From: Paraburkholderia sp. C35
GTDB lineage: Bacteria > Pseudomonadota > Gammaproteobacteria > Burkholderiales > Burkholderiaceae
Reading direction: 5' to 3'
DNA length: 59,771 nt
Assembly: GCF_003121405.1 (NCBI RefSeq)
Contig: NZ_QBUY01000050.1
Span: forward strand, 1 to 59,771
Below are positions 43,356 through 51,669 of this stretch, piece after piece. Positions within the stretch are counted from its first letter, which is position 1. Each line of letters starts with the position of its first letter. The translations under genes were made by a program, and so were the position numbers. The notes beneath the pieces are model-generated. The model was not told the DNA's origin. It did no database searches and worked only from the letters and a program-made list of their open reading frames with translations.

Positions 43356-45686
43356 TTATTGATATTCGCTAAACCGCGACACAGGCGGCTCTTCCTCTCC
43401 CGGCGACGAATAGCCGGGCACGTCCGCCTTGAACTGATCGAGCAACCCGCGATCGTCGCGTGACAGCCCTTTCAGCTGAAGCTGCATCAACACGCGTGTC
43501 CCTGTGCTCGGCGACGTGCTGCCCGTCGCATTCGTGTACTTCTCCATGCCAAGCGCAAGCGACCAGCATTGCGCGTCGTATTGCAGCCCGAGCAGGCCCG
43601 CAATCAGACGATGCGTGCTCATGTCGTAATTGATGCGTGCGACGCTGGCAATGTTCTTCGCGAGCGGCCATTGCCCCGACACGATGAACTGGTTCACAGG
43701 CTCAAAATCCAGCGTCGTGTTGGCACGCGTGTAACGGTACGCAACATTGAGCACGTGCGCCTTCGCCGGGGACCACGCGAAGCCGATCGAGCCTTGCGTC
43801 AGATAGTTGTTCGCCTGGCTGTACTGCAGCGCATTCTGCAGATTGAGATCGGGACCGACTTTGATCGAGCTGCCCACTATCAGGCTGGTCCGCGCGACGT
43901 TGGCCGTGCTTTCCGTGTCGTAGAGCGTGACACGCGGTTGCACGAAATCGTAACGCTGCGCAATCACGAAGCGCGCGCGCTCGTCACCCGTTGCAGCGTC
44001 GATCAGCCGCGACGTCAGTGCAGCCGTCACGCGGCTTTCATCCGATACACGGTCGTTACCTGCAAACGCGTTATCGGTGAACAGCTCACCGAGGCCGAAA
44101 TCGGCTTCTGTCGTATCGAAGAGCGGTGCGTAAGTCTGATTGCGATAAGGCGTATAGACGTAATAGAGCCGTGGCTCGAGCGTCTGGATATACGATCCGC
44201 CCCAGAGACGCACCGCGCGCTCGAACGTCATGCCCGAGTCGAGACTCAAGGTCGGCACGTTGACATTCACGTTGCGCGGCTGTCCAGCGGGCGCATCGGA
44301 TGCAATCGACGTGAGATCGTACGAAGCGAAATGCCATTTGATCTTCGGCGTGAAGAACCAGCCTGGCCGCACGATCGGATAGCTGACAAAAGGATTGAAA
44401 ACAAAACGCGTACCTTGCGTCGCATCTTCAGATGAAAGCGTAAAGCGTGTCGCGTCCGCTTCGAAACCGTAATCGAACCCGCCGACGTTGTAGCGGTTGT
44501 AGCGCACGTTGACCTGCGGCTCGCGGTTATACGTCGTGTCGCTGGAAAACGACTGCCAGTGCTGCTCGCGCGCGAGCACGGACCACGGGCCGTCGTTGTA
44601 CGTGAGCCCCGCTTCCTGCTGGTACAGCGTGGTCGAACTGGTCGGAAATGCGCTACCCGAGCCGAGGTCGGTGGATACATTCGCATCCGATACCCGGTTG
44701 TAGTTCACATACGCAGCAAAGCCCGAACCGATACGCCACGTATGATCGAAATCGATCGAATAACGGCGCTCGTGGGTCGTGATGTCGTCAGGCAGGTAAG
44801 CAACCGACAGCGAACCGGATGAGTTGTCGGTCAGATACCGGTAGTCCGCGCTCAGCATTTCACCGCGCTTCGACATGTAACGCGGTGCAATGGTCAGATC
44901 GTAGTTAGGCGCGATGTTGAAGTAGTAAGGGACCGTGATGTCCACGCCGTTCTTCGAACTTATCGACCACGTCGGCGACAGCAGGCCGCTGCGTCGTGCG
45001 CCGTCAAGTGGAAACGACAGCCACGGGCTTGCGAGCAATGGAATGTTCTGAAAGTACAGCACGCCATTGTGCGCAACGCCTTCGTCTGCGCCACTGTCCA
45101 TCGTGAACTGCGATGCGCGGATATACCAAGCGGGGTTCGTCTCGCATGCGCAGGTACTGTACGTGCCGTCCACGATCTTCGAACGCTCGTTATCGAGCAG
45201 ATCTGCGCGCTTGCCGCTGCCCCATCCGCCGTTCAGATAGAACCGGTATTTGGGCTGTGCAATGAAGCCCTCGTTCGCATTCACGCGCAACTGGCTGAAA
45301 GGCCCGGTAAATACATCGCCTTTCGAAATGATCACCACGCGGCCATAAGCATCTGCCATATCGCTATCGACGTCGTAATGCAGTGCGTCGCCTTTCACTA
45401 CGAAACCATAGCGGCGCAACTCGGCTGCGCCCTTGAGCGAGATGTCGGTATCGACGGTGCCTGTGACGGCGTTCCCCAGTGCAATGGTCGCGGGTCTGGT
45501 GTCAGGTGGATTCGATGTTTCGGCGAGTTGCGGCGCGAGGCGCAAGCTCCATGCATCGGTGAGACGTTCGGCGTTAGCGGCATCGCCTGCAAGCTGTGCG
45601 TACGCGTGCATCGGCGCGAGCAGGCAAAGCACCCATGCAGCAATGGGCCTGATAACAAGGCCCTGGACTTCTCGACGGAATATCAA
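43356..45686 (-). CDS. lptD: LPS-assembly protein LptD (possibly an accessory copy)
   Basis: A 776-residue outer-membrane protein that inserts LPS into the outer leaflet. After a signal-like N-terminus ending MHAYAQ, an OstA/LptA-like periplasmic domain (RRYGFVVKGDALHYDVDSDMADAYGRVVI) is followed by the LptD barrel (NIPLLASPWLSFPLDGARRSGLLSPTW is the family signature). A CxC pair (YSTCACE) and a late single Cys (AQCWSL) may form disulfides. The start is a TTG at 45686; no good ribosome binding site is seen. The normal partners surA, pdxA and rsmA are absent. Two small genes and a BamA follow upstream on this side, so it may be a second copy. Confidence 0.88.
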   Translation of the reverse strand: MIFRREVQGLVIRPIAAWVLCLLAPMHAYAQLAGDAANAERLTDAWSLRLAPQLAETSNPPDTRPATIALGNAVTGTVDTDISLKGAAELRRYGFVVKGDALHYDVDSDMADAYGRVVIISKGDVFTGPFSQLRVNANEGFIAQPKYRFYLNGGWGSGKRADLLDNERSKIVDGTYSTCACETNPAWYIRASQFTMDSGADEGVAHNGVLYFQNIPLLASPWLSFPLDGARRSGLLSPTWSISSKNGVDITVPYYFNIAPNYDLTIAPRYMSKRGEMLSADYRYLTDNSSGSLSVAYLPDDITTHERRYSIDFDHTWRIGSGFAAYVNYNRVSDANVSTDLGSGSAFPTSSTTLYQQEAGLTYNDGPWSVLAREQHWQSFSSDTTYNREPQVNVRYNRYNVGGFDYGFEADATRFTLSSEDATQGTRFVFNPFVSYPIVRPGWFFTPKIKWHFASYDLTSIASDAPAGQPRNVNVNVPTLSLDSGMTFERAVRLWGGSYIQTLEPRLYYVYTPYRNQTYAPLFDTTEADFGLGELFTDNAFAGNDRVSDESRVTAALTSRLIDAATGDERARFVIAQRYDFVQPRVTLYDTESTANVARTSLIVGSSIKVGPDLNLQNALQYSQANNYLTQGSIGFAWSPAKAHVLNVAYRYTRANTTLDFEPVNQFIVSGQWPLAKNIASVARINYDMSTHRLIAGLLGLQYDAQCWSLALGMEKYTNATGSTSPSTGTRVLMQLQLKGLSRDDRGLLDQFKADVPGYSSPGEEEPPVSRFSEYQ

Positions 45687-45751
45687 AGCGGAATCGTGGC
45701 GTCTGATTGACGGGCGGACGCCGGCCCGAATGAAGATGCGTCCAGAGCGTC

Positions 45752-46156
45752 TTACTGCAACGTCACGGCGTCGCTTCTGACTGGCGCAACGGTGGCGCCC
45801 ACAGAGGCGGCCACACCGTTCAAGGCCTCGATTAGCGGAGCAATCTGCTCACATGGCAGCGAGAAAGAAATGCCCATGTTGCCCGCGAGCCTGAAACGGA
45901 TCACAGCCGTCTGCGTACCGTTCAACCGTCCGATCTCCCAGCCGTAACTCTGATACGCAAACGCCGTATGCGCGTTGCCATTGATAATGCGATCCGAGTG
46001 CTCGATCGCATTCGGCAGTGCGACCAGCAACTGATCGAGCACGGAACGGTGAATGGCTGTCGCGGGCTGATTGCCATGTATCAGCAGATACATGCCGTCT
46101 TCCGTCATCTGCAGATCGGCGATCGAATTGACCACATGGGTTGTCGGCTCAGACAT
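45752..46156 (-). CDS. Unknown protein between lptD and bamA, 134 residues
   Basis: A 134-residue protein (MSEPTTHVVNSIADLQMTEDGMYLLIHGNQPATAIHRS..). It has no signal peptide or clear membrane helix and a mixed alpha/beta composition (GRLNGTQTAVIRFRLAGNMGISFSLPCEQIAPLIEAL). The ATG at 46156 was selected because the upstream 11 codons overlap the next gene more heavily. It overlaps the upstream small gene by 8 bases and stops 65 bases before lptD, so these are probably cotranscribed. No family is recognised. Confidence 0.7.
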   Translation of the reverse strand: MSEPTTHVVNSIADLQMTEDGMYLLIHGNQPATAIHRSVLDQLLVALPNAIEHSDRIINGNAHTAFAYQSYGWEIGRLNGTQTAVIRFRLAGNMGISFSLPCEQIAPLIEALNGVAASVGATVAPVRSDAVTLQ

Positions 46157-46340
46157 GGCGCACCTCGCCCGTGCCTGCATGCGTCCCAATCTTCACGCCC
46201 GTCTCGCTCAGACGATGCACTCGCGTGTCTTCGACCCACGGTTCATAGGAAGACGCTCTGGCGAGCCAGCCGGAGAAGAGCGGCGAGGAACTGGCGCGCA
46301 ACACAGCAACCAGTACGACGGGATCGATATGTTCGAGCAT
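46149..46340 (-). CDS. Unknown small protein between lptD and bamA, 63 residues
   Basis: A 63-residue protein (MLEHIDPVVLVAVLRASSSPLFSGWLARASSYEPWV..). It may form a small helical or winged-helix domain. Its 3' end overlaps the 134-residue gene by 8 bases, suggesting translational coupling. An alternative GTG start at 46382 would add 14 residues. Divergent from bamA across about 265 bp. No family is recognised; the evidence for coding is the overlap plus normal codon use. Confidence 0.55.
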   Translation of the reverse strand: MLEHIDPVVLVAVLRASSSPLFSGWLARASSYEPWVEDTRVHRLSETGVKIGTHAGTGEVRHV

Positions 46341-46605
46341 GGCGGAGGACTCAGGTAGTTGGAGTCGGCACGATAACGCCACCTTCGCTCTCGACGCGTT
46401 ACCACAGCCCTACCGATTCTTAGCTGCACCTTTCCCGCCTTTCGCGCTGTCGCCACGGCAGCACGCGCCGCTGCGCATTGCCATGCTGTTCCTTTCAAGC
46501 GGCAACAAATATTCAGAAAGTTTGAAGTAACCCTGAGCAAGAGGCGCATTCCTATACTCGCGGCTTTTCGTAGTCAGTCGCGTTCCGCCTCCAACAAGAT
46601 CTTCG

Positions 46606-48915
46606 ATGAAACAAAGAGCATCAACTATCTGTCTCGCCAGCGCACTCACCCTGTGCGCGACGACGCTGACGCCATCGATCGCGCATGCGGACGATTCCGT
46701 GATCGTCAAGGACATCCGGCTCGACGGCCTGAAGCGCATTGAAGCGGGAACGCTGCTCGCGAATCTGCCGATCAAACGCGGCGATGTGTTCACGGACGAC
46801 AAGGCCTCGCAGGCCGTGCGCGCGGTCTACGATACGGGCCTTTTCAATGACGTGAAGGTATCGCTGGATGGCGATGTCGTAGTCGTGCACGTCATCGAGC
46901 GGCCTGCGATTGCGGACATCGATTTCGCCGGTATTCACGAGTTCGAGAAAGACACCCTCGTCAAGGCGCTGAAAGCAGTCGGCCTCTCGCGCGGCCGCCC
47001 TTTCGACAAGGCGCTGATCGACAAGGCCGAACAGGAACTCAAGCGTCAGTACCTGACGCGCGGCTATTACGCTGCAGAAGTACAAACCACGACCACGCCT
47101 GTGGATAGCGGACGCGTATCGGTACTCTTCTCCGTCATTGAAGGTCCGAATGCGAAGATCAGGCAGATCAATTTCATCGGCAATCACGTGTTTTCGGAAA
47201 GCACGCTGCGCGACGAAATGGAATTGTCGACGCCGAACTGGTTTTCCTGGTACACGAAGAACGATCTGTATTCGAAAGAGAAGCTGGGTGCCGATCTCGA
47301 CCGCTTGCGTTCGTACTACCTGAATCGCGGTTATCTGGAGTTCAGGATCGACTCGACACAGGTTTCGCTGACGCCCGACAAGAAGGAGATGTATCTGACG
47401 CTCAACGTGCACGAGGGCGAGCCTTATACGATTACGGGCATCCGGCTCGCGGGCAATCTGCTCGATCGCGAAGCGGAATTGAAACCACTGGTCGGCATCA
47501 AGCCCGGCGACAAGTTCTCCGAAGACAAACTGCGCGCAACGACAAAAGCAGTGGTGGACCGGCTCGGCGAATATGGTTACGCGTTCGCGACGGTAAATGC
47601 CGTGCCGCAAATCGATTCGGACAAACACACCGTCGATCTCACGCTGCAAGTCGATCCCGGCCGGCGCGTGTATGTGCGCCAGGTGAATGTGGAAGGCAAC
47701 ACGCGCACGCGCGACGAAGTGATACGGCGAGAGATGCGCCAGCTGGAAAGCGCGTGGTTCGACTCGAACCGGCTTGCGCTGTCGAAGGAGCGCGTGAACC
47801 GTCTCGGCTATTTCACCGATGTGGACGTGACGACCGTGCCCGTGCCTGGTTCGAACGATCAGGTGGATGTCGATGTCAAGGTCACGGAAAAGCCGACGGG
47901 CGCGATCACGCTTGGCGCGGGCTTTTCTTCATCGGACAAGGTGGTGTTGTCGGCGGGTGTCACGCAGGACAATGTATTCGGTTCAGGCACGAGTCTCGGC
48001 GTCAACGTGAACACGGCGAAAACGTATCGCACGTTGTCCGTCACGCAGACGGACCCGTATTTCACGGTGGATGGCATCAAGCGCATTTCCGATGTCTATT
48101 ACCGCACCAACTATCCGCTGTACTACAGCAATGACGAGAGCTTTCGCATTGTCTCGCTTGGTGCGGATCTGAAGTTCGGCATTCCGTTTTCTGAAGTCGA
48201 TACGGTGTACTTTGGTCTTGGCATCGAGCAGGACCGTTTCAATACCGATTCATCGACGCCGCAAGCCTATCTCGACTATGTCAGCGAGTTTGGCCGTGTC
48301 GTCAACAACGTGCCGTTGACAGCGGCCTGGTCACGCGATGCGCGTGACAGTGCACTCGTGCCGAGCCGTGGTTATATGTTGCAGGTGAATGGTGAAGTGG
48401 GCACGCCTGCGGGTGAAACCGAGTACTACAAGACCGACGTGCAGAGCCAGTACTACTATTCGTTCGCGCGCGGCTTCATTCTCGGGATGAACCTGCAGGC
48501 GGGTTACGGTAATGGCTTTGCGGGCAAGGCATATCCGATCTTCAAGAACTACTACGCGGGCGGGATTGGATCGGTGCGCGGCTATGAGTCGAGTTCGCTG
48601 GGTCCGCGAGATTCGTCGACGGGGGATTCGATCGGTGGATCGAAGATGGTTGTGGCGAATGTGGAGATGACTTTCCCGTTGCCGGGGACTGGGTGGGATC
48701 GTACGTTGCGGGTGTTTACGTTTGTCGATGCGGGGAATGTTTGGGGGAATGAAGGAAGTAGTACCGGGGCTAATGGGTTGCGGTATAGCTATGGGGCTGG
48801 GCTTGAATGGATTTCGCCGATCGGGCCGTTGAAGTTGTCGGTTGGGTTTCCGATTGTTCGACATGCGGATGATAAGTATCAGGTTTTTCAGTTTCAGATT
48901 GGGACTTCGTTTTGA
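46606..48915 (+). CDS. bamA: Outer membrane protein assembly factor BamA (possibly an accessory copy)
   Basis: A 769-residue Omp85-family protein that folds barrel proteins into the outer membrane. The signal peptide (ending SIAHA) precedes five POTRA repeats (VIVKDIRLDGLKRIEAGTLLANLP; ERPAIADIDFAGIHEFEKDTL; AKIRQINFIGNHVFSESTL; YTITGIRLAGNLLDREAEL; VYVRQVNVEGNTRTRDEVI), then the barrel. The L6 loop is VRGYESSSLGPRD and the C-terminus is QFQIGTSF with the needed final Phe. It is divergent from the two small genes and lptD. The usual neighbours rseP, skp and lpxD are absent. Codon use in the last ~100 codons shifts toward GGG/GGT/TTT/GTT, unlike the first part. Confidence 0.92.
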   Translation: MKQRASTICLASALTLCATTLTPSIAHADDSVIVKDIRLDGLKRIEAGTLLANLPIKRGDVFTDDKASQAVRAVYDTGLFNDVKVSLDGDVVVVHVIERPAIADIDFAGIHEFEKDTLVKALKAVGLSRGRPFDKALIDKAEQELKRQYLTRGYYAAEVQTTTTPVDSGRVSVLFSVIEGPNAKIRQINFIGNHVFSESTLRDEMELSTPNWFSWYTKNDLYSKEKLGADLDRLRSYYLNRGYLEFRIDSTQVSLTPDKKEMYLTLNVHEGEPYTITGIRLAGNLLDREAELKPLVGIKPGDKFSEDKLRATTKAVVDRLGEYGYAFATVNAVPQIDSDKHTVDLTLQVDPGRRVYVRQVNVEGNTRTRDEVIRREMRQLESAWFDSNRLALSKERVNRLGYFTDVDVTTVPVPGSNDQVDVDVKVTEKPTGAITLGAGFSSSDKVVLSAGVTQDNVFGSGTSLGVNVNTAKTYRTLSVTQTDPYFTVDGIKRISDVYYRTNYPLYYSNDESFRIVSLGADLKFGIPFSEVDTVYFGLGIEQDRFNTDSSTPQAYLDYVSEFGRVVNNVPLTAAWSRDARDSALVPSRGYMLQVNGEVGTPAGETEYYKTDVQSQYYYSFARGFILGMNLQAGYGNGFAGKAYPIFKNYYAGGIGSVRGYESSSLGPRDSSTGDSIGGSKMVVANVEMTFPLPGTGWDRTLRVFTFVDAGNVWGNEGSSTGANGLRYSYGAGLEWISPIGPLKLSVGFPIVRHADDKYQVFQFQIGTSF

Positions 48916-48967
48916 GGTTTTGGTTTTTTGGTTTTTTGGTTTTGGTTTTTTGGTTTTTTGGTTTTTC
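48916..48967. repeat. T/G tandem repeat directly after bamA
   Basis: Seven GG pairs are separated by T4, T6, T6, T4, T6, T6 and T5. This is two exact copies of a 22-bp unit (48916-48937 and 48938-48959), written as GGTTTT followed by two GGTTTTTT, plus a partial third. It begins on the base after the bamA stop. The regular GG pairs could form two-tier G-quadruplexes, or the T-rich tract may terminate transcription. Confidence 0.95.
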
Positions 48968-49012
48968 TTCTTTCGTTTGCTGGCATCCGCGATTTGCCTT
49001 CGTGCTTCAGGC

Positions 49013-49605
49013 GTCGCCCCTGTGCGGGGCGGCACCTACTTTTCTTTGCCGCCGCAAAGAAAAGTAGGCAAAAGAAAGCGGGCTAACACCGCCAATGCTA
49101 GTTGCTGCCTGCGGGCCCCCAACCGGTCCTATCCCTCACACGACATCTCCCTTCTTCATCCTCGTTGCTGACGCTTCGAGTAAGCGCCTCCCCCGCTTCA
49201 ATCACCCGTAGCGCAACCAGCGGCAGCGACCCGTCACTGCAGCCTAGGTGGCAAACGGTGTGTAGGTTGTCGTACCTTATGCGTCGGCGATCCTACAAGA
49301 GACACCGCCTTTGCTTTTCAGTCCGGAGTGGAGCGTATAAGGCGCGACGGCCAACACACCGTTTGCCACCTGGGCGGCTTGGGACTCACTGGTAAAGCCC
49401 GCTGAGACGCGGGAGTGTAAAGCGGGTGAGGCGCTCTTAAAGAGCGCTGGCGGCGGGCATCAAGAGAATCGATGCCGCATGAGGGATAGGACCGGCTGGG
49501 GACCCGCAGGCAAGGACCGTAGCGGGTGGTGTTCAGCGGCTTTCTTTTGCCTACTTTTCTTTGCCGCGGCAAAGAAAAGTAGGTGCTGCCCCGCACAGGG
49601 GCAAC
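49013..49605. repeat. Large nested imperfect palindrome
   Basis: Two diverged inverted copies of a roughly 260-290-bp sequence face each other around position 49309. Matching arms are: outer 49013-49090 with 49528-49605 (about 77 nt, few mismatches, each containing the CTACTTTTCTTTGCCG hairpin); middle 49106-49138 with 49480-49512 (33 nt, 2 mismatches); inner 49246-49263 with 49354-49371 (18 nt, perfect); and innermost 49269-49283 with 49334-49348 (imperfect). No credible gene is inside. It separates convergent bamA and the HtrA-like gene. Confidence 0.9.
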
Positions 49606-49680
49606 CCAGGCGGACCACTAACAAAGAGCGGACGCCACCACAAAATAAAAGCCCAAAAGCCAGAAAACAAAACACCTACC
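49528..49680. repeat. Dispersed palindromic repeat, copy at the right arm
   Basis: The core 49551-49584 (CCTACTTTTCTTTGCCG and its reverse complement) matches window positions 17-50 base for base, and the following GC hairpin (CCCCGCACAGGGG) is also shared. A degenerate A-rich tail with GCGGACGCC continues to about 49680. It is in the same orientation as copy 1. Confidence 0.85.
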
Positions 49681-51214
49681 TCAACTCAACAGTAACAAAA
49701 CTCCTCACATGATCCCGCTGAATCAACAACGCAGCCTTCCTCCCAGCCTTCCCGGCAAGCGCAGCAAGCTCATCCTGCGACGCGACCAGCGTCCCATTCA
49801 ACGATAACACCACATCGCCCGGTTTGATGCCCGCGTGCCCCGCCGTCCCTGACACATCGTCGACCATCAAGCCCTCGGCTAAACCCGTCGTACGTCGCTC
49901 CTCGTCAGTCAGAGCATGCATGCTCAAACCAAGATGATCGAGCGGACCCACGTCGCTCACACTGTTACTCGCATATTGCCCCGACGCCGTCACGCTAACC
50001 ATCACCGTCATCTGCCTGCGATTGCGAATCAGCTTCACCGGCACTTTCGTGCCCATCGGCACCGCGTCATCCTGATCGGCGAGGTCCGCGCCGTGCTCGA
50101 CCGGCCTGTCGCCGATCTGCACGATCACGTCGCCCGGTTTGAGTCGGCTGGTAGCAGCCGGGCTGCCAGGCTCGACGGCGATCACCAGCGCACCCGCCGC
50201 ACGTGGCAAGCCGAACGCGCCCGCAAGACCGGGATCGACGTCCTGCACCTGCATCCCAAATGCGCCGTGCGCGTCGCCATCAGGAGCAGCATGCTGCGCC
50301 TGCAACTGCGCACGCACCTTGTTCGCCATGCTGATCGGAATCGCGAACGTGAGACTCTGGAAGCGGTCGCCGTCGGCGTACACCTGAACGTGAATGCCGA
50401 CCACCTCGCCCGCACGGTTGAACACCGGGCCACCCGAGTTGTCGGGATTCAACGCGCCGTTGGTCTGGAAGAACGGAAACGTCGTGCCGTCGGACAGCGT
50501 GCGCGACGTCGCACTGACGATGCCCGCTGTCACCGTGTTCTGGTAACTGTCCGGCGAGCCGATCGTCAACAACTGCTCGCCGACCCTGACGCGCGACGAA
50601 TCGCCCAGCTTGACCACCGGCAGTTTCGTCGCGTCGATCTGGATCACGGCGACGTCGCTTTGCGCATCGACGGCAATCACATGCGCCTTGAACTCGCGCC
50701 GGTCGGTCAGACGCACCGTCACGTCATCGGAGCCATCTACCACGTGCGCCGTCGTCAGGATCAATCCGTTCGCGCTAACGATGAAACCCGAGCCGACACC
50801 CGATACCGCGCGCGCCGTACTGCCCTGCCCATCTTTCGACGGTGGCAGCGCTTCCTTGACGAATGCGAACAGCGGATCGTCAGCGTCGATGAATTCCGAG
50901 CCCGTACTCGGCGCCGATGTCGATGAAGCAGCCGACGGCGCCTGCGGCCTGTCCGGCACGATCGCCCGGATGTTCACCACAGCCGGGCCGTAACGCTCGA
51001 CGATGGCCGGAAAGTCCATCGGCGTGCTGGCGTTGGTCGCCGGCATGCGCTTGTCTTTCGCAGGTGACGATGGCGGCGAAGGCGTCGAAGCCGCGGCAGC
51101 AGACGCGGCAATCGCGTGAGCTTCGCTGCAGAAACAGGCAGTGATGCCGGCGATGAGATACGCCGTCGTCACGGCCGTGCAAAACCGTGTGCGGGTTGGG
51201 ATCGAGTGAGACAC
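49676..51214 (-). CDS. HtrA/DegP-like serine protease with two PDZ domains
   Basis: A 512-residue periplasmic trypsin-like protease. The GTG start at 51214 has GGAGGT five bases upstream, and the following 34 residues form a signal peptide (TAVTTAYLIAGITACFCSEAHA). The open frame continues 107 codons upstream but lacks such support. The catalytic triad lies in LTTAHVVDG (His), AQSDVAVIQID (Asp) and NPDNSGGPVF (Ser). The canonical glycine of GNSGG is Asp here. Two PDZ domains follow (VEPGSPAATSRLKPGDVIVQIG; VDDVSGTAGHAGIKPGDVVLSLNG). It degrades or chaperones misfolded envelope proteins, and stands next to the BamA-like gene. Confidence 0.9.
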   Translation of the reverse strand: MSHSIPTRTRFCTAVTTAYLIAGITACFCSEAHAIAASAAAASTPSPPSSPAKDKRMPATNASTPMDFPAIVERYGPAVVNIRAIVPDRPQAPSAASSTSAPSTGSEFIDADDPLFAFVKEALPPSKDGQGSTARAVSGVGSGFIVSANGLILTTAHVVDGSDDVTVRLTDRREFKAHVIAVDAQSDVAVIQIDATKLPVVKLGDSSRVRVGEQLLTIGSPDSYQNTVTAGIVSATSRTLSDGTTFPFFQTNGALNPDNSGGPVFNRAGEVVGIHVQVYADGDRFQSLTFAIPISMANKVRAQLQAQHAAPDGDAHGAFGMQVQDVDPGLAGAFGLPRAAGALVIAVEPGSPAATSRLKPGDVIVQIGDRPVEHGADLADQDDAVPMGTKVPVKLIRNRRQMTVMVSVTASGQYASNSVSDVGPLDHLGLSMHALTDEERRTTGLAEGLMVDDVSGTAGHAGIKPGDVVLSLNGTLVASQDELAALAGKAGRKAALLIQRDHVRSFVTVELR

Positions 51215-51669
51215 AGCGCACCTCCATGGCGTTCGTGATGCCTGGCACTGTGAAGAAATAATCTCGCGCGCAGCAGCCGGCGACTGTGACGTAGCACACC
51301 GAAGAATCCGAAAAGAAACAGAACCGGGAGCGTCGACGCACAGCATGTGACATGGCGATCCAGCCGCGCGCGCGGACGGATGGAATCGACCCGTTATGCT
51401 TGTTGGGATGGATCGAAGTCGACGTGAGAACGAGTTGCATGTTTGCCCGCAATGGACAATCAGGGACGCGAACGGATGACCCGTTCGTCCTGATTCATTT
51501 ATAGAAAAGCAGCGGGAAAATTGCAGCGAGTACAAATCCTGGCGTGCATCGACGATGGCACTGCCGGTACGCTGGGAGTCTGATCGGGCGAGCGCGGAAT
51601 GCCGATGTCATGCAACGCGCGTCGCCCGTGTTTGTGACAGTTATGCGTCTATTGTCAGCGATCTGTGCA
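51215..51669. other. Intergenic region between dadA-type and htrA-like genes
   Basis: About 455 bp with no gene. It lies upstream of the htrA-like gene and downstream of the dadA-type gene on the minus strand. An imperfect palindrome (AATCAGG..CCTGATT, 51458-51495) could be an operator or hairpin; it has no T tract. It likely holds the htrA-like promoter. Confidence 0.4.

Noticed and set aside
46621..47649. 342-codon minus-strand frame in bamA
   Set aside because: Shadow of the bamA POTRA region; no independent evidence.
48916..48967. CRISPR array
   Set aside because: The repeats are 22 bp without unique spacers and there are no cas genes; it is a simple tandem repeat.
49102..49395. Open frames inside the nested palindrome
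   Set aside because: They lie in inverted-repeat DNA, lack start signals and are explained by the repeat sequence.
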